Assembly (NCBI RefSeq): GCF_004011825.1
Contig: NZ_RKLO01000001.1
Location: 62,001-126,000 of the forward strand
DNA length: 64,000 nucleotides
From: Rhodococcus xishaensis
Lineage (GTDB): Bacteria; Actinomycetota; Actinomycetes; Mycobacteriales; Mycobacteriaceae
Direction: 5' to 3'
Shown here one piece after another: positions 37,496 through 46,303 of the stretch. The translations under genes were made by a program, and so were the position numbers. Below the pieces are notes generated by a model. The model was not told where the DNA came from, did no database searches, and saw nothing but the letters and a program-made list of their open reading frames with translations. Positions within the stretch are counted from its first letter, which is position 1; each line of letters opens with the position of its first letter.

Positions 37496-37556
37496 TCCCA
37501 CCTGAACTCGGTCGAAACCGAGCGGTTCTCGGCGGGGTTCTCTTTCGGTCTCCTAT

Positions 37557-37572
37557 ATACCCCCACCCGTAT
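37557..37572. promoter_or_regulatory. Degenerate CsoR/CstR-type site before the MMPL gene
   Basis: ATACCCCCACCCGTAT keeps the left half of the operator (ATACCCC) and the outer GTAT of the right half, but three of the G-tract bases are changed. It lies 27 bases upstream of the start. Confidence 0.4.
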
Positions 37573-37598
37573 TTTCGATTGGACGGAAAGGTAACTCT

Positions 37599-39764
37599 AT
37601 GACCATCACCGGACAGCAGCGAGAGAAATCGCTGCCATCCACCGAGTCGGTCGGCGGGCCGCTGGCCCGGCTCGGTGTGAAAATGGCCGACAACTTCCGC
37701 TGGGTGATCACCGCGTGGCTCGTGCTCGTCGTCGCCCTGGGAGCCGCCGCACCGTCGGTGTTCGGCTCGCTCGCCGGCGCCGGCTGGCAGGCCAACGGCT
37801 CCGAGTCGGTCCAGGTGCGTGAACTCGCACAGCAACACTTCGGCGGCAACGCGTCGTCGGCCATCCAAGTCGTCGTCCACTCCGACACCAAGCCACTCGA
37901 CGACCCGGCCGTCCAGCAGGTGCTCGGCGAGGCGACCGCGATCCTCAGCGCCGATGCGCGCATCGACGAGGTGATCCCGCCGCAGCCCGGGATGACCATC
38001 AGCCCGGACGGGCACACCGGCATCCTCGTCGCGGGGGCCAACGCGAACACCGACGACATGGTGCGTGCGGTCGACGATCTCGGCGGTGACCTCGAGGCGC
38101 TGTCCGGCGACGGCATCGAGGTCTACCCGACCGGTGCGTCGGCGCTGTGGAGCGACTTCAACTACGCCAACCACGATGCGATGATCAAGGCGGAGATGAT
38201 GTCGTGGCCGGTCACGCTCGGCATCATGTTGCTCGCGTTCGGCTCGCTCGTCGCAGCGGGGCTCCCGCTGCTGCTGACCCTCGCCGGACTGGTGGCATCG
38301 GCCGGTGGCCTGGTACTACTCAACGAGATCACGCCGATCTCGGTGTGGGCGATGAACTTTGCCATGATGTTCGCTCTTGCCCTCGGTATCGACTACGCCC
38401 TGTTCCTCGTCGTCCGCTTCCGGGACGCGCTCCGCGAAAACGTGAACGCGCGACTGGCGGTCGCCGAGACGATGGACACCGCCGGCAAGGCCGTGCTGCT
38501 GTCCGGTCTGACGGTGCTGGTGAGCTTGTCGGCTGTGCTGCTGGTGCCCGCGCCCGCGGTCCGGACGATGGCGGTCGGCATCATGCTCGCGGTCGTGTTC
38601 GTGCTCGGCGCGACGCTGACCCTGCTGCCCGCGGTGCTCGGCAAGCTGGGCCGCAAGGTCAACGCCGGATCGTTGCCGTACGCCAAGAGGCAGCAGAACC
38701 AGGCCGGCGGTTCACCGCTGTTCACCCGGTGGGGCAAGCTCCTCGACCGGCACCCGTGGCCGTTCGCGCTCGCAGCGGTCGCGATCCTCGCCGCCATGGC
38801 GATCCCGGTCACGGGGCTGAAGGTCGCGATGCCGTCGATCCAGGTCGTGCCCGAGGATGCCTCCGTGCGTCAGGGCTACGAACTGGTGCAGGAGCAGATG
38901 GGCGTCGGTGCGCCGGGTGCGCTGCAAATCGTGGTTCCGGCCTCCGATGCGCAGGCCGTCGCCGATACCGCCGCGACGGTCGACGGCGTGGCCGCGGTGA
39001 CGCCCGCGATGCCGGCCATGGACGACTCGAACCTCGTTATGATGCAGGCGATTCCGACCGTCGACCCGTCGGATCCGGCGCTCGGTGACACTCTCGGCAC
39101 CCTGCGGGCCGAACTGCCCGACAGTGCACTCGTCGGTGGCGCGCCGGCGGAGAACCTGGACCTGCAGCAGACGCTGAACGACTATCTCCCGCTGGTCATC
39201 GGCGTGATCCTGGTGCTCGGCTTCCTGTTGCTGCTCGTCGCGCTGCAGGCGCCGCTGGTCTCGCTGATTGGCACAGTGGTGAGCCTGCTCTCGACTGCCG
39301 CCGCGTTCGGTGCGTCCAAGCTGATCTTCCAGGACGGGCACCTGTCCGATCTGCTCGGCTTCACCCCGCAGGGATTCCTCGACGGTTGGGGGCCGGTGTT
39401 CTTCTTCGCGATGATCTTCGCGATCGCGATGGACTACACGGTGTTCTTGCTCTCGACCGTCAAGGAGCAGTACGAGACGACCGGCGACGCGCGCAACGCC
39501 AAGATCGCCGGCCTGGCGCGTTCCGGACGGGTCATCTTCGCGGCCGCCGCCGTCATGGTGGGTGTGTTCTTCAGCTTCGCGCTGGCCGAACCGCTACCGC
39601 CGAAGGAGATGGGCATCTTGCTCGGCATCGCGGTTCTGCTCGATGCGGTGCTCGTCCGCCTGGTGCTGCTACCGGCGTTGCTGCGGTTGACCGGGGACGC
39701 GGCCTGGTGGTCGCCGAACTGGCTGCGGAAGGCACTGCCGAACATAAGTTTCGCGCACGGCTGA
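37599..39764 (+). CDS. MMPL/RND-family transporter
   Basis: 721 residues, ATG with GGAAAGG upstream. It has the duplicated RND layout: one N-terminal span, a periplasmic loop (about 60-190), five clustered spans with the conserved FALALGIDYALFLVVRFRDAL motif, a second loop (about 415-520), and five more spans with FFFAMIFAIAMDYTVFLLST. The size is that of small MMPL proteins (YdfJ type), not of the large mycobacterial lipid MmpLs. It may export lipids, peptides or toxic small molecules. It lies between the CoA-disulfide reductase and the CstR-like gene on the same strand, with a weak operator-like site upstream. Confidence 0.88.
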   Translation: MTITGQQREKSLPSTESVGGPLARLGVKMADNFRWVITAWLVLVVALGAAAPSVFGSLAGAGWQANGSESVQVRELAQQHFGGNASSAIQVVVHSDTKPLDDPAVQQVLGEATAILSADARIDEVIPPQPGMTISPDGHTGILVAGANANTDDMVRAVDDLGGDLEALSGDGIEVYPTGASALWSDFNYANHDAMIKAEMMSWPVTLGIMLLAFGSLVAAGLPLLLTLAGLVASAGGLVLLNEITPISVWAMNFAMMFALALGIDYALFLVVRFRDALRENVNARLAVAETMDTAGKAVLLSGLTVLVSLSAVLLVPAPAVRTMAVGIMLAVVFVLGATLTLLPAVLGKLGRKVNAGSLPYAKRQQNQAGGSPLFTRWGKLLDRHPWPFALAAVAILAAMAIPVTGLKVAMPSIQVVPEDASVRQGYELVQEQMGVGAPGALQIVVPASDAQAVADTAATVDGVAAVTPAMPAMDDSNLVMMQAIPTVDPSDPALGDTLGTLRAELPDSALVGGAPAENLDLQQTLNDYLPLVIGVILVLGFLLLLVALQAPLVSLIGTVVSLLSTAAAFGASKLIFQDGHLSDLLGFTPQGFLDGWGPVFFFAMIFAIAMDYTVFLLSTVKEQYETTGDARNAKIAGLARSGRVIFAAAAVMVGVFFSFALAEPLPPKEMGILLGIAVLLDAVLVRLVLLPALLRLTGDAAWWSPNWLRKALPNISFAHG

Positions 39765-39811
39765 TCCGGGCGGGCTGTGACCGCTGGAGCTCGGTCGCAG
39801 CCCCTGGACAG

Positions 39812-39827
39812 ATACCCCTGCGGGTAA
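39812..39827. promoter_or_regulatory. CsoR/CstR-type operator before the repressor gene
   Basis: ATACCCCTGCGGGTAA, two mismatches from the perfect palindrome at 35804-35819. It is 27 bases before the start of the CsoR-family gene, which fits autoregulation. Confidence 0.65.
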
Positions 39828-39850
39828 TCTCAGGAGGAAAGAGGAGGTAG

Positions 39851-40120
<270 letters not shown>

Positions 40121-40171
40121 CCGCCGGGCCCAACGGACGACCAGCCCAACGAACGACCGTAAGGAGTCAAT

Positions 40172-40558
40172 ATGGACCTGGGAATCTCAACCCGCCTGAA
40201 CACCACATTCGACGACGCCATCGCCAAGACGCGCGCCGCGCTGCAAGAGCAGGGTTTCGGTGTCCTCACCGAAATCGACATGCAGGCGACGTTGAAGGAG
40301 AAGATCGGCGCCGACATGGAGCGCTACGTCATCCTCGGTGCCTGTAACCCCCAGCTCGCGCATCGGGCGGTCGGTGTGAACCGGCAGATCGGTCTGCTGC
40401 TGCCGTGCAACGTCGTCGTTCGCGACGACGGTGAGGACGTCGTCGTCGAGGCCATGAACCCGGCGATCATGGTCGAGGTGACCGAGGAGCCCGAGCTCGA
40501 CGCCGTCGCCGCCGAGGCGACGACCCGTCTCGAGGCCGCGATCGACGCGCTGACCTGA
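40172..40558 (+). CDS. DUF302 family protein
   Basis: 128 residues, ATG with AAGGAG. The DUF302 fold begins TTFDDAIAKTRAALQEQGFG and contains the conserved LGACNPQLAHRAV and IGLLLPCNVVV segments, each with one cysteine (C58 and C79). No signal peptide is seen, so it is cytoplasmic. DUF302 genes commonly accompany CsoR/CstR-like regulators and sulfur or metal-stress genes; the biochemical role is unknown, and the two cysteines may bind heme, metal or sulfane sulfur. It lies 51 bases after the repressor gene and is probably co-transcribed. Confidence 0.85.
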   Translation: MDLGISTRLNTTFDDAIAKTRAALQEQGFGVLTEIDMQATLKEKIGADMERYVILGACNPQLAHRAVGVNRQIGLLLPCNVVVRDDGEDVVVEAMNPAIMVEVTEEPELDAVAAEATTRLEAAIDALT

Positions 40559-40574
40559 TCGCGACCGATCCGGA

Positions 40575-41639
40575 TCACGTCGGGGCCGGTAGCGCCCGAG
40601 TCCGAACTCGGTGGGCGGTGTGCACGGCCACCACACACCAGGCGACGACTAGGGCGCACAGCAGCCCCGCCGACAGCAGACGCGGTATCTCGAGGTCGCC
40701 CGCGGTACCGAATGCCCCCATCCCGACCGCGCAGGCGCCGACCGGGAACGTGAAGCTCCACCAGCTCATCGTGAAGGTGAGCCCCTGACGGAAGGCGCGC
40801 ATAGTCAGGACGCCGAGCGCGGTGAGCATGGCGATCATGATCGTCCCCATCACCAGGCCGTAGCCGAGGCCGAAGACGTGCAGGGCGTGCGCGCCGCGGT
40901 CGCCGACTACAGGTGCCGCGGCGGTGCCGAGCAGATTCGAGGCAGCGACCGACTGACCGACGACGCCGACGGGGATCCACAGGGTCGGCAGGGCTTGCAG
41001 CGGCGGCAGCCCGCGCTCGTTGATTCGGCGGCCGACCATGGCTGCGATAGGTAGGGCGAAGACCAGCGCGAGCGTGAACAGCACATAGCAGCTGGCGAGC
41101 AACACGGCCCGCGGCCATCCGTCGGGCAGACCGTTCACCAGCGCGGCGCCGGTCGCAGCCGAGACCATCGGCGGCACCACCGGCATCAGCCACGCCGGGG
41201 CGGGGTTCCCACGATCGGCACCCGCTCGAAGGCGCATCGCCATCACCGCGCATGTCAGCAGGCCCCCGACGGTGCCGGCCGTCCAGAGTGCCCCCGCGAC
41301 CGCGAAGGCGACACCACTGGTGATCGCGGTCGATCCCACCGCAGCTGTGCCGGCCCCGACGGTCAGAACCGCCATCGGTACAGCCCCGTAGAACGGGAAC
41401 ATCGCGACGCTGCGTGCGTACCCGCGGGCGTGCTCGGTGTGCCGGACCCAATGGAGGGCGAAGGCGGTCGTGAGCACCGCCAGCAGCACCACGGAAAGGA
41501 TCCAGAACGTCAACGCCACCCCACCTCGGCCGGGCAGGTCCATCGGCAGCGATGCCGTGGCGACGGCGACGATGCCGGTGCCCATCACCACGGCGAACCA
41601 ATTCGGGGTCAGGTGAGCCAAACGTGAAGCGGTAAGCAT
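40575..41639 (-). CDS. TDT-family transporter (SLAC1/TehA/SSU1 type)
   Basis: 354 residues from ATG 41639 (AAGGG upstream); the frame is open further but that part lacks membrane character. About ten hydrophobic segments, starting LTPNWFAVVMGTGIVAVATA, the motif typical of the TDT (tellurite-resistance/dicarboxylate) family. The conserved TMSWWSFTFPVGACAVG lies near the end. Members include the fungal sulfite exporter SSU1 and plant SLAC1 anion channels, so sulfite or another anion is a reasonable substrate, though this is inference. It converges on the DUF302 gene and is divergent from a LysR regulator, a common pairing in actinobacteria. Confidence 0.88.
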   Translation of the reverse strand: MLTASRLAHLTPNWFAVVMGTGIVAVATASLPMDLPGRGGVALTFWILSVVLLAVLTTAFALHWVRHTEHARGYARSVAMFPFYGAVPMAVLTVGAGTAAVGSTAITSGVAFAVAGALWTAGTVGGLLTCAVMAMRLRAGADRGNPAPAWLMPVVPPMVSAATGAALVNGLPDGWPRAVLLASCYVLFTLALVFALPIAAMVGRRINERGLPPLQALPTLWIPVGVVGQSVAASNLLGTAAAPVVGDRGAHALHVFGLGYGLVMGTIMIAMLTALGVLTMRAFRQGLTFTMSWWSFTFPVGACAVGMGAFGTAGDLEIPRLLSAGLLCALVVAWCVVAVHTAHRVRTRALPAPT

Positions 41640-41717
41640 GAATACGACCCTTGTGTTCTCTCGCAGGTCCCGGTAGAGGTCTCGGGGTGGATGAGGTACA
41701 ACCGCGGTTTGTGGGTC

Positions 41718-41723
41718 TAGCCT
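41718..41723 (+). promoter_or_regulatory. -10 element of a probable leaderless LysR gene
   Basis: TAGCCT, six bases, then ATG at 41730 with no Shine-Dalgarno site beyond GGGG directly against the start. Fits leaderless transcription. Confidence 0.55.
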
Positions 41724-41729
41724 TGGGGT

Positions 41730-42623
41730 ATGCCGCTTTCGAACCGTGTGCCCGAACTCGCCGCGCTGGAAGTGCTGGTCGCGGTGGGTCGGCTCGGAAG
41801 TATGGGCGCGGCCGGGCGCGAGCACGGATTGAGCCAGCAGGCGGTCAGCGCGCGCGTGCGCTCCGCCGAACGTCAGCTCGGGATCCGGGTGTTCGACCGT
41901 GGTGCCGGCGGCGTCCAGCCCACCGCCGAGGGAGCGCTGATCCTCGAATGGGCCTCAGCGATCCTCGACACCGCCGAGGAACTGGCCTCTGGCGTCGCGG
42001 CAATACGTGGTGAACTGGACGCCAACCTGACCGTCGCCGCCAGCATGACGATCGCCGAATACCTCGTTCCCGGGTGGACCGTCACGATGCGCCGCAAGTG
42101 CCCCAACGTCGTGACCTCGGTACGGCTGTCGAACTCCACCGAGGTTGCCGCCCAGGTGCGTGCGGGCGACGCCGACCTTGGGTTCGTCGAAGGCCCCGTT
42201 GTGCCGAACGGGCTGCGCTCGGTCGAGGTCGCGCGGGACGAACTGGTCGTGATCGTGCCGCCCGGCCACAAGTGGATTCAGCGGGCGCCGATCGCGGTGA
42301 CCGAACTCGCCGAGACTCCGCTGATCCAACGTGAACCCGGATCGGGCACCCGCATCACACTCGAACACGCGGTGCCCGGCTGCGTCGAACCGATTCTCGA
42401 ACTGGGGTCGTGCACGGCGGTGAAGGCTGCCGTGGTCGCCGGCAACGCGCCCGCGGTCGTCTCGTCACTCGCGGTAGAGGCCGATCTGAACGACGGCCGG
42501 CTCGCATCCGTCGAGGTCGAGGGGCTGTGCATGCCGCGTCGGCTGCTCGCGGTATGGGACGAGTCCCGGGGACTACGGGGCGCGGCGCGCGACTTCCTCG
42601 ATATCGCACGCGCTTCGGGCTAG
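41730..42623 (+). CDS. LysR-family transcriptional regulator
   Basis: 297 residues. N-terminal winged helix-turn-helix at about 8-66 (LAALEVLVAVGRLGSMGAAG, then LSQQAVSARVRSAERQLG). The periplasmic-binding-like effector domain spans about 92-290, with EPGSGTRITLEHAV, the type seen in CysB/CbbR-like LysR proteins. It is divergent from the TDT transporter gene (90 bases apart) and is its likely regulator; in several bacteria such pairs respond to sulfur or carbon compounds. The 3' end overlaps the trmL stop by 4 bases (convergent). Confidence 0.9.
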   Translation: MPLSNRVPELAALEVLVAVGRLGSMGAAGREHGLSQQAVSARVRSAERQLGIRVFDRGAGGVQPTAEGALILEWASAILDTAEELASGVAAIRGELDANLTVAASMTIAEYLVPGWTVTMRRKCPNVVTSVRLSNSTEVAAQVRAGDADLGFVEGPVVPNGLRSVEVARDELVVIVPPGHKWIQRAPIAVTELAETPLIQREPGSGTRITLEHAVPGCVEPILELGSCTAVKAAVVAGNAPAVVSSLAVEADLNDGRLASVEVEGLCMPRRLLAVWDESRGLRGAARDFLDIARASG

Positions 42624-43084
42624 ACGCCGCCGGCGAACCCGTGCTGCCGCCACGCTTCGTAGGTCACGACCGCAGCCGCGTTCGACAGGTTCAGTGACCG
42701 TCGTCCCGGGACCATCGGGATCCGCACCTGCGCGGTGACGTGCGGATCGGCGAGCACCTCCCGCGCCAAGCCGGTGGGTTCTGGCCCGAACAGCAGCACG
42801 TCCCCAGGCTGGTAGGAGATTTCCGCATACGGCGTCGACCCGTGTGCCGTGAACGCGAACACCCGGTCCGGTTGCAGCGCCGCCCACGCCGCGTCGAGGT
42901 TCTCGTGGATCGTCACCGATGCCAGGTCGTGGTAGTCGAGTCCTGCGCGGCGGAGCTTCGGTTCGGACAGGTCGAACCCGAGGGGCCCGACCAGGTGCAG
43001 CTCGCACCCGGTGCCCGCGACCAACCGGATCGCGTTCCCGGTGTTGGGCGGGATGCGCGGCTCGTGGAACATCACCTTGAACAC
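42620..43084 (-). CDS. trmL: tRNA (cytidine(34)-2'-O)-methyltransferase TrmL
   Basis: 154 residues from GTG 43084 (VFKVMFHEPRIPPNTGNAIR). It is a SPOUT methyltransferase with the knotted C-terminal motifs LLFGPEPTGLAREVL, IPMVPGRRSLNLSNAAAVV and YEAWRQHG. It methylates the ribose of the wobble base of tRNA-Leu isoacceptors. The length is normal for TrmL. It has no ribosome site; TACAGT ends five bases before the GTG, suggesting a leaderless transcript. It is the positional match of Rv3366 (spoU) in M. tuberculosis. Confidence 0.92.
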   Translation of the reverse strand: MFKVMFHEPRIPPNTGNAIRLVAGTGCELHLVGPLGFDLSEPKLRRAGLDYHDLASVTIHENLDAAWAALQPDRVFAFTAHGSTPYAEISYQPGDVLLFGPEPTGLAREVLADPHVTAQVRIPMVPGRRSLNLSNAAAVVTYEAWRQHGFAGGV

Positions 43085-43089
43085 AACGA

Positions 43090-43095
43090 ACTGTA
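43090..43095 (-). promoter_or_regulatory. -10 element of a probable leaderless trmL
   Basis: On the minus strand TACAGT, five bases, then GTG at 43084. No ribosome site is present. Confidence 0.45.
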
Positions 43096-43211
43096 ACAAC
43101 CCGGGTATCGAAGACTGGCGCTGCGACTACAACACGAACAGACCCCACTCCGCCCGCGGTATTTTGTATAGGTTTAGTACTTTCCCGTCCCGGTGGGAGG
43201 GGGCGAAGTAG

Positions 43212-44408
43212 ATGAAGGCAGTGGTCTGCGGAGCTGGCCTCGCCGGACTGACCCTGGCGCACCGGCTTTCGGTTGTAGGCGTCGAGGTGGTGCTGCTGGA
43301 GCGCTCGCCGGGGCCGCGGACACAGGGCTACATGATCGATTTCTTGGGGCCTGGCTACGACACGGCCGAGGCGATGGGCCTGCTCCCGGCCGTTCGGGAA
43401 GTGGCGTACTACCTCGAGGAAGCCACCATGGTCGATGAGCGCGGGCGCCGCCGGGCGAGCCTGCCGATGGCTTTGTTGGCCCCGGGCCCGCGGCTTGATG
43501 TGATGCGGCCCGACCTCGAGCATGTGCTGCGCGAATCGTTGCCGCCCTCGGTGGAGCTACGATTTGGCGCCAGCCCGATCGCGGTCGAGGACCGGGGCCG
43601 TTCGGTTCGGGTCATCCTGGACGACAGCTCGGAGTTCGATGTCGACCTTCTCGTGGGTGCCGACGGACTGCACTCGACCGTGCGGCGGCTGACCTTCGGC
43701 GATGAGTCTGACTACCTGCGCTACTTAGGTTTTCACACAGCGGCGTATACCTTTCATGATGGCGAGCTCAATGAGGCACTCGCCGGCCGCTTCTGGATGA
43801 CCGACACCGTGGACCGGCTGCTGGGTCTGTACGCGTTACGCGACAATCGGGTTGCCGTCTTCGTCATCCACCGCAGCCCGGATCCGACCGTTCCCGACGA
43901 TCCCCGTGCGGCGCTTCGTGAAACCTACAGCGGAATGGGCTGGCTGGTGCCGAAGATACTGAGCAAGCTTCCACCCTCGTCGGAGATCTACTACGACCAG
44001 GTTGCCCAGGTTCTGATGCCGAACTGGTGCAAGGGCCGGGTCGTGCTCGTGGGCGATGCCTGCTTCGCGGTGTCGGTGCTCGCCGGCCAGGGCGCGTCGA
44101 TGGCCATGGGCGGCGCCTACGTGCTGGCCGATCGATTGTCACGCACGCCATCCGTCGACCAGGCGCTGTCCGGCTACGAGAAGCTGTGGCGGCCTGTGGT
44201 CGAACGAACTCAGCGGGAGGGTCGCTGGTCGGGTGCCTTTTTCGTGCCCGGATCACAGCGATGGCTACTGGCGCGGCGTGTGATGTTGCGGGCGGTGCAG
44301 CTGCCCATCATCGACCGAGTGGTAAGCGCGGCAGCAGCTCTGGCCGCCAAACCCAGCGACCTGATCCCCACCCTGCAGCGGAGCAAATCGACCGCCGCGG
44401 GACCCTGA
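43212..44408 (+). CDS. FAD-dependent monooxygenase (PHBH/TetX-like)
   Basis: 398 residues, ATG with GGAGGGGGCG. Group A flavoprotein hydroxylase motifs: GAGLAGLTLAHRLS near the start, GADGLHSTVRRL at about 153-164, and GDACFAVSVLAGQGASMAMG at about 280-299. The sequence GRVVLVGDACFAVSVLAGQG places it among TetX/aromatic monooxygenase relatives. It hydroxylates an unknown aromatic or polyketide-like substrate with NAD(P)H. It lies in a block (43.2-45.3 kb) with an ArsR-SRPBCC pair that is not part of the conserved gene order, so may be acquired. The region upstream has a locally AT-rich stretch (43155-43190). Confidence 0.87.
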   Translation: MKAVVCGAGLAGLTLAHRLSVVGVEVVLLERSPGPRTQGYMIDFLGPGYDTAEAMGLLPAVREVAYYLEEATMVDERGRRRASLPMALLAPGPRLDVMRPDLEHVLRESLPPSVELRFGASPIAVEDRGRSVRVILDDSSEFDVDLLVGADGLHSTVRRLTFGDESDYLRYLGFHTAAYTFHDGELNEALAGRFWMTDTVDRLLGLYALRDNRVAVFVIHRSPDPTVPDDPRAALRETYSGMGWLVPKILSKLPPSSEIYYDQVAQVLMPNWCKGRVVLVGDACFAVSVLAGQGASMAMGGAYVLADRLSRTPSVDQALSGYEKLWRPVVERTQREGRWSGAFFVPGSQRWLLARRVMLRAVQLPIIDRVVSAAAALAAKPSDLIPTLQRSKSTAAGP

Positions 44409-44535
44409 CGCTCAGAGGATTTCGAGACAGGAAGCGATGTTTGAGAGCCATACGGTCGGCGTTATGGCTCCCAGCGGCTGAGCTGCGCGCCGCCGACAAC
44501 AGGGCCTAGTGCCCCCGTCAGTAGTCCGGGCAAGA

Positions 44536-44985
44536 TCAGAGGGCGGTGGCCAGATTGTCGAGAGCCATCGAGAGTCCTTCCCGAGTGCCGGCGATCATGT
44601 CGTCACCCACGAACGAGCAGATCTGCGAGACCACGGTGACCTCGGTCCCGATGTCATTCGGATCGAGGCTCCAGGTCACCAACGAGATGGCCAGTGGTTC
44701 CGAGTCCAGCGATATCGTCTCGCTGTAGACCACTCGAACACCCTCTTTGATATCGAGGTAGCGGACTCGGCCAGTGAGTTCTGCCTGACCGACAGGCCCG
44801 CACCGGAAGTCATCGACTCCGTCCACATCGAACGAGGTGTTTACGTACACCACCTCATGCCCCTCGGGTGCCGTCCAGGAAGCACGGCGCTCCACGTCGG
44901 CGTAGGCCGCGAAGATCTTGTCGGGTGACACCGGATAACTGCGGGCGACCTCCACTGTGCTGTGACTCAGAGTGGGAGTGCTCAT
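44536..44985 (-). CDS. SRPBCC/AHSA1-domain protein
   Basis: 149 residues from ATG 44985. It has the START/Bet v1-like fold of the AHSA1 group: VARSYPVSPDKIFAAYADV, then RRASWTAPEG, followed by beta strands (VVYVNTSFDVDGVDDFRCGP, LTGRVRYLDIKEGVRVVYSE) and the long C-terminal helix TREGLSMALDNLATAL. Proteins of this type bind hydrophobic ligands. The start codon overlaps the stop of the ArsR gene by one base, a very common pairing in actinobacteria where the ArsR protein controls the pair. Ligand unknown. Confidence 0.85.
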   Translation of the reverse strand: MSTPTLSHSTVEVARSYPVSPDKIFAAYADVERRASWTAPEGHEVVYVNTSFDVDGVDDFRCGPVGQAELTGRVRYLDIKEGVRVVYSETISLDSEPLAISLVTWSLDPNDIGTEVTVVSQICSFVGDDMIAGTREGLSMALDNLATAL

Positions 44986-45341
44986 CAGGGTCCTTTCTGG
45001 TTGGTCTGATCTGTCGAGTCGGCGGCCGTCAGGGCAGCGACCACCTCGTCGAGCCGGTCCAAACGTGCCTCGTAGCGGTTTCGCCGGCTTGCCGACCACC
45101 GCTCGAGGCGCGAAAGTCCGTCATGGCGAAGTTCGTGCACCCTGATCCGTCCAACCTTGCGTGATACGACCAGATCGGCCGACTCGAGGTGCTGCAGGTG
45201 TTGAACTACTGCGGCCAAGGACATATCAAGCGGTCCCGCGAGCGCCGATGTGGTCGCGGGCCCGTAGGACAGACGCGTGATGACGTCGCGCCGGGCGGGA
45301 TTCGCCAGCGCTTTGAAGACTGCATCGATGTCATCGGGCAC
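44985..45341 (-). CDS. ArsR-family transcriptional regulator
   Basis: 118 residues, GTG start. Winged helix-turn-helix: FKALANPARRDVITRLS, then SLAAVVQHLQHLESADLVVS, and the wing VGRIRVHELRH. The CxC-type metal motifs of classic ArsR are absent, so it is of the non-metal class that often controls SRPBCC genes. It is the first gene of a two-gene operon with the SRPBCC protein, and probably autoregulates from the 240-base region upstream. Confidence 0.9.
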   Translation of the reverse strand: MPDDIDAVFKALANPARRDVITRLSYGPATTSALAGPLDMSLAAVVQHLQHLESADLVVSRKVGRIRVHELRHDGLSRLERWSASRRNRYEARLDRLDEVVAALTAADSTDQTNQKGP

Positions 45342-45584
45342 GCTACAACAGTAGGCACAGATACCCGGTGACGGTCAAGCATTCACTTAAGTATTCGCCG
45401 CCCACGTCGTCGAAACCGCCCGAAACACGCTCGTCGTTGGCGCCACCTGACGACGGGGGAGCGTCGCGGTCTATCGCCGCGAGCCACACCGTCGATCAGC
45501 TTGCCGGGCGTCATCCGGACCCTACCCAGCGGTCGGCCCTCCAGCCGGTCGAAATTGCCGCTGTTCGAGGGCAGGATGGGAAAC

Positions 45585-46211
45585 ATGGCGGGAGAACTCT
45601 TGGAGATCGTCGGAGAGGACTTCTCCGACGCGGGCCTTCCTCGGCAAACCTGGAGCCGGCAGCACTACACCGAGTGCTCGTTCCGGGATGCCGACCTGCA
45701 CGGGTTGCGAACCGAGTTCACGGTGTTCAGCGGGTGCGATTTCACGGGAGCCGACCTCGTTGATTCGCACCACTTCTCGAGCGCTTTCCGGTCCTGCATG
45801 TTCACCCGGACAGACTTGGGACACAGTCGGTTCCGGGGAACGAGTCTGCTCGGGTCGGTATTCGTCGACTGTCAGTTTCGGCCGCTGCTGATCGACGAGG
45901 CCGACCTCACTCTGGTGTCGATGGTGGGTGCCGACCTGCGGGGTGTGGACTTCATCGATTCGCGGCTCCGGGACGCCAACCTCGTCCAGGCAGACATGCG
46001 CGGCGCGAACCTACGGTCCGTAGATCTGTTCGGTGCACGCGTCGAGGGTCTGCGACTCGACGGGGCCGATCTGCGCGGCGCGCACGTAGATCCGGGGCTC
46101 TGGAAGGCCGCCAGCCTCGACGGCGCTCATGTCGAACAAACTCAGGCGGTGGCGTACGCAACCGCGCGAGGACTCGTCGTCGAACCAGCGGCGACCCTCA
46201 GCGCGCGGTAG
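45585..46211 (+). CDS. mfpA: Pentapeptide-repeat protein MfpA (gyrase-protecting)
   Basis: 208 residues from ATG 45585; ATG 45576 would add three. The pentapeptide pattern A(D/N)LxX runs through the protein: CSFRDADLHGLRTE, CDFTGADLVDSHH, ADLRGVDFIDSRLRDANLVQ and so on, forming a right-handed beta-helix that mimics B-DNA. LGSVFVDCQFRPL and AHVDPGLWKAASLDGAHV match MfpA of mycobacteria, which binds gyrase and lowers quinolone susceptibility. In mycobacteria mfpA is the last gene of a conservon with a small GTPase (MfpB); none of those partner genes is present here, so this is an orphan copy at the syntenic place near trmL and folD. Confidence 0.88.
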   Translation: MAGELLEIVGEDFSDAGLPRQTWSRQHYTECSFRDADLHGLRTEFTVFSGCDFTGADLVDSHHFSSAFRSCMFTRTDLGHSRFRGTSLLGSVFVDCQFRPLLIDEADLTLVSMVGADLRGVDFIDSRLRDANLVQADMRGANLRSVDLFGARVEGLRLDGADLRGAHVDPGLWKAASLDGAHVEQTQAVAYATARGLVVEPAATLSAR

Positions 46212-46291
46212 CACGCGACCGTGCCGGCGTCGGACTGCGGTCACAACTACGCGAGGGCCGCGGACCCGGAGCCGGTGTCACTCGGCGACCA

Positions 46292-46297
46292 TAGCCT
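46292..46297 (+). promoter_or_regulatory. -10 element of a probable leaderless folD
   Basis: TAGCCT, six bases (GGAACA), then ATG at 46304. No ribosome site at a usable distance. Confidence 0.55.
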
Positions 46298-46303
46298 GGA
46301 ACA

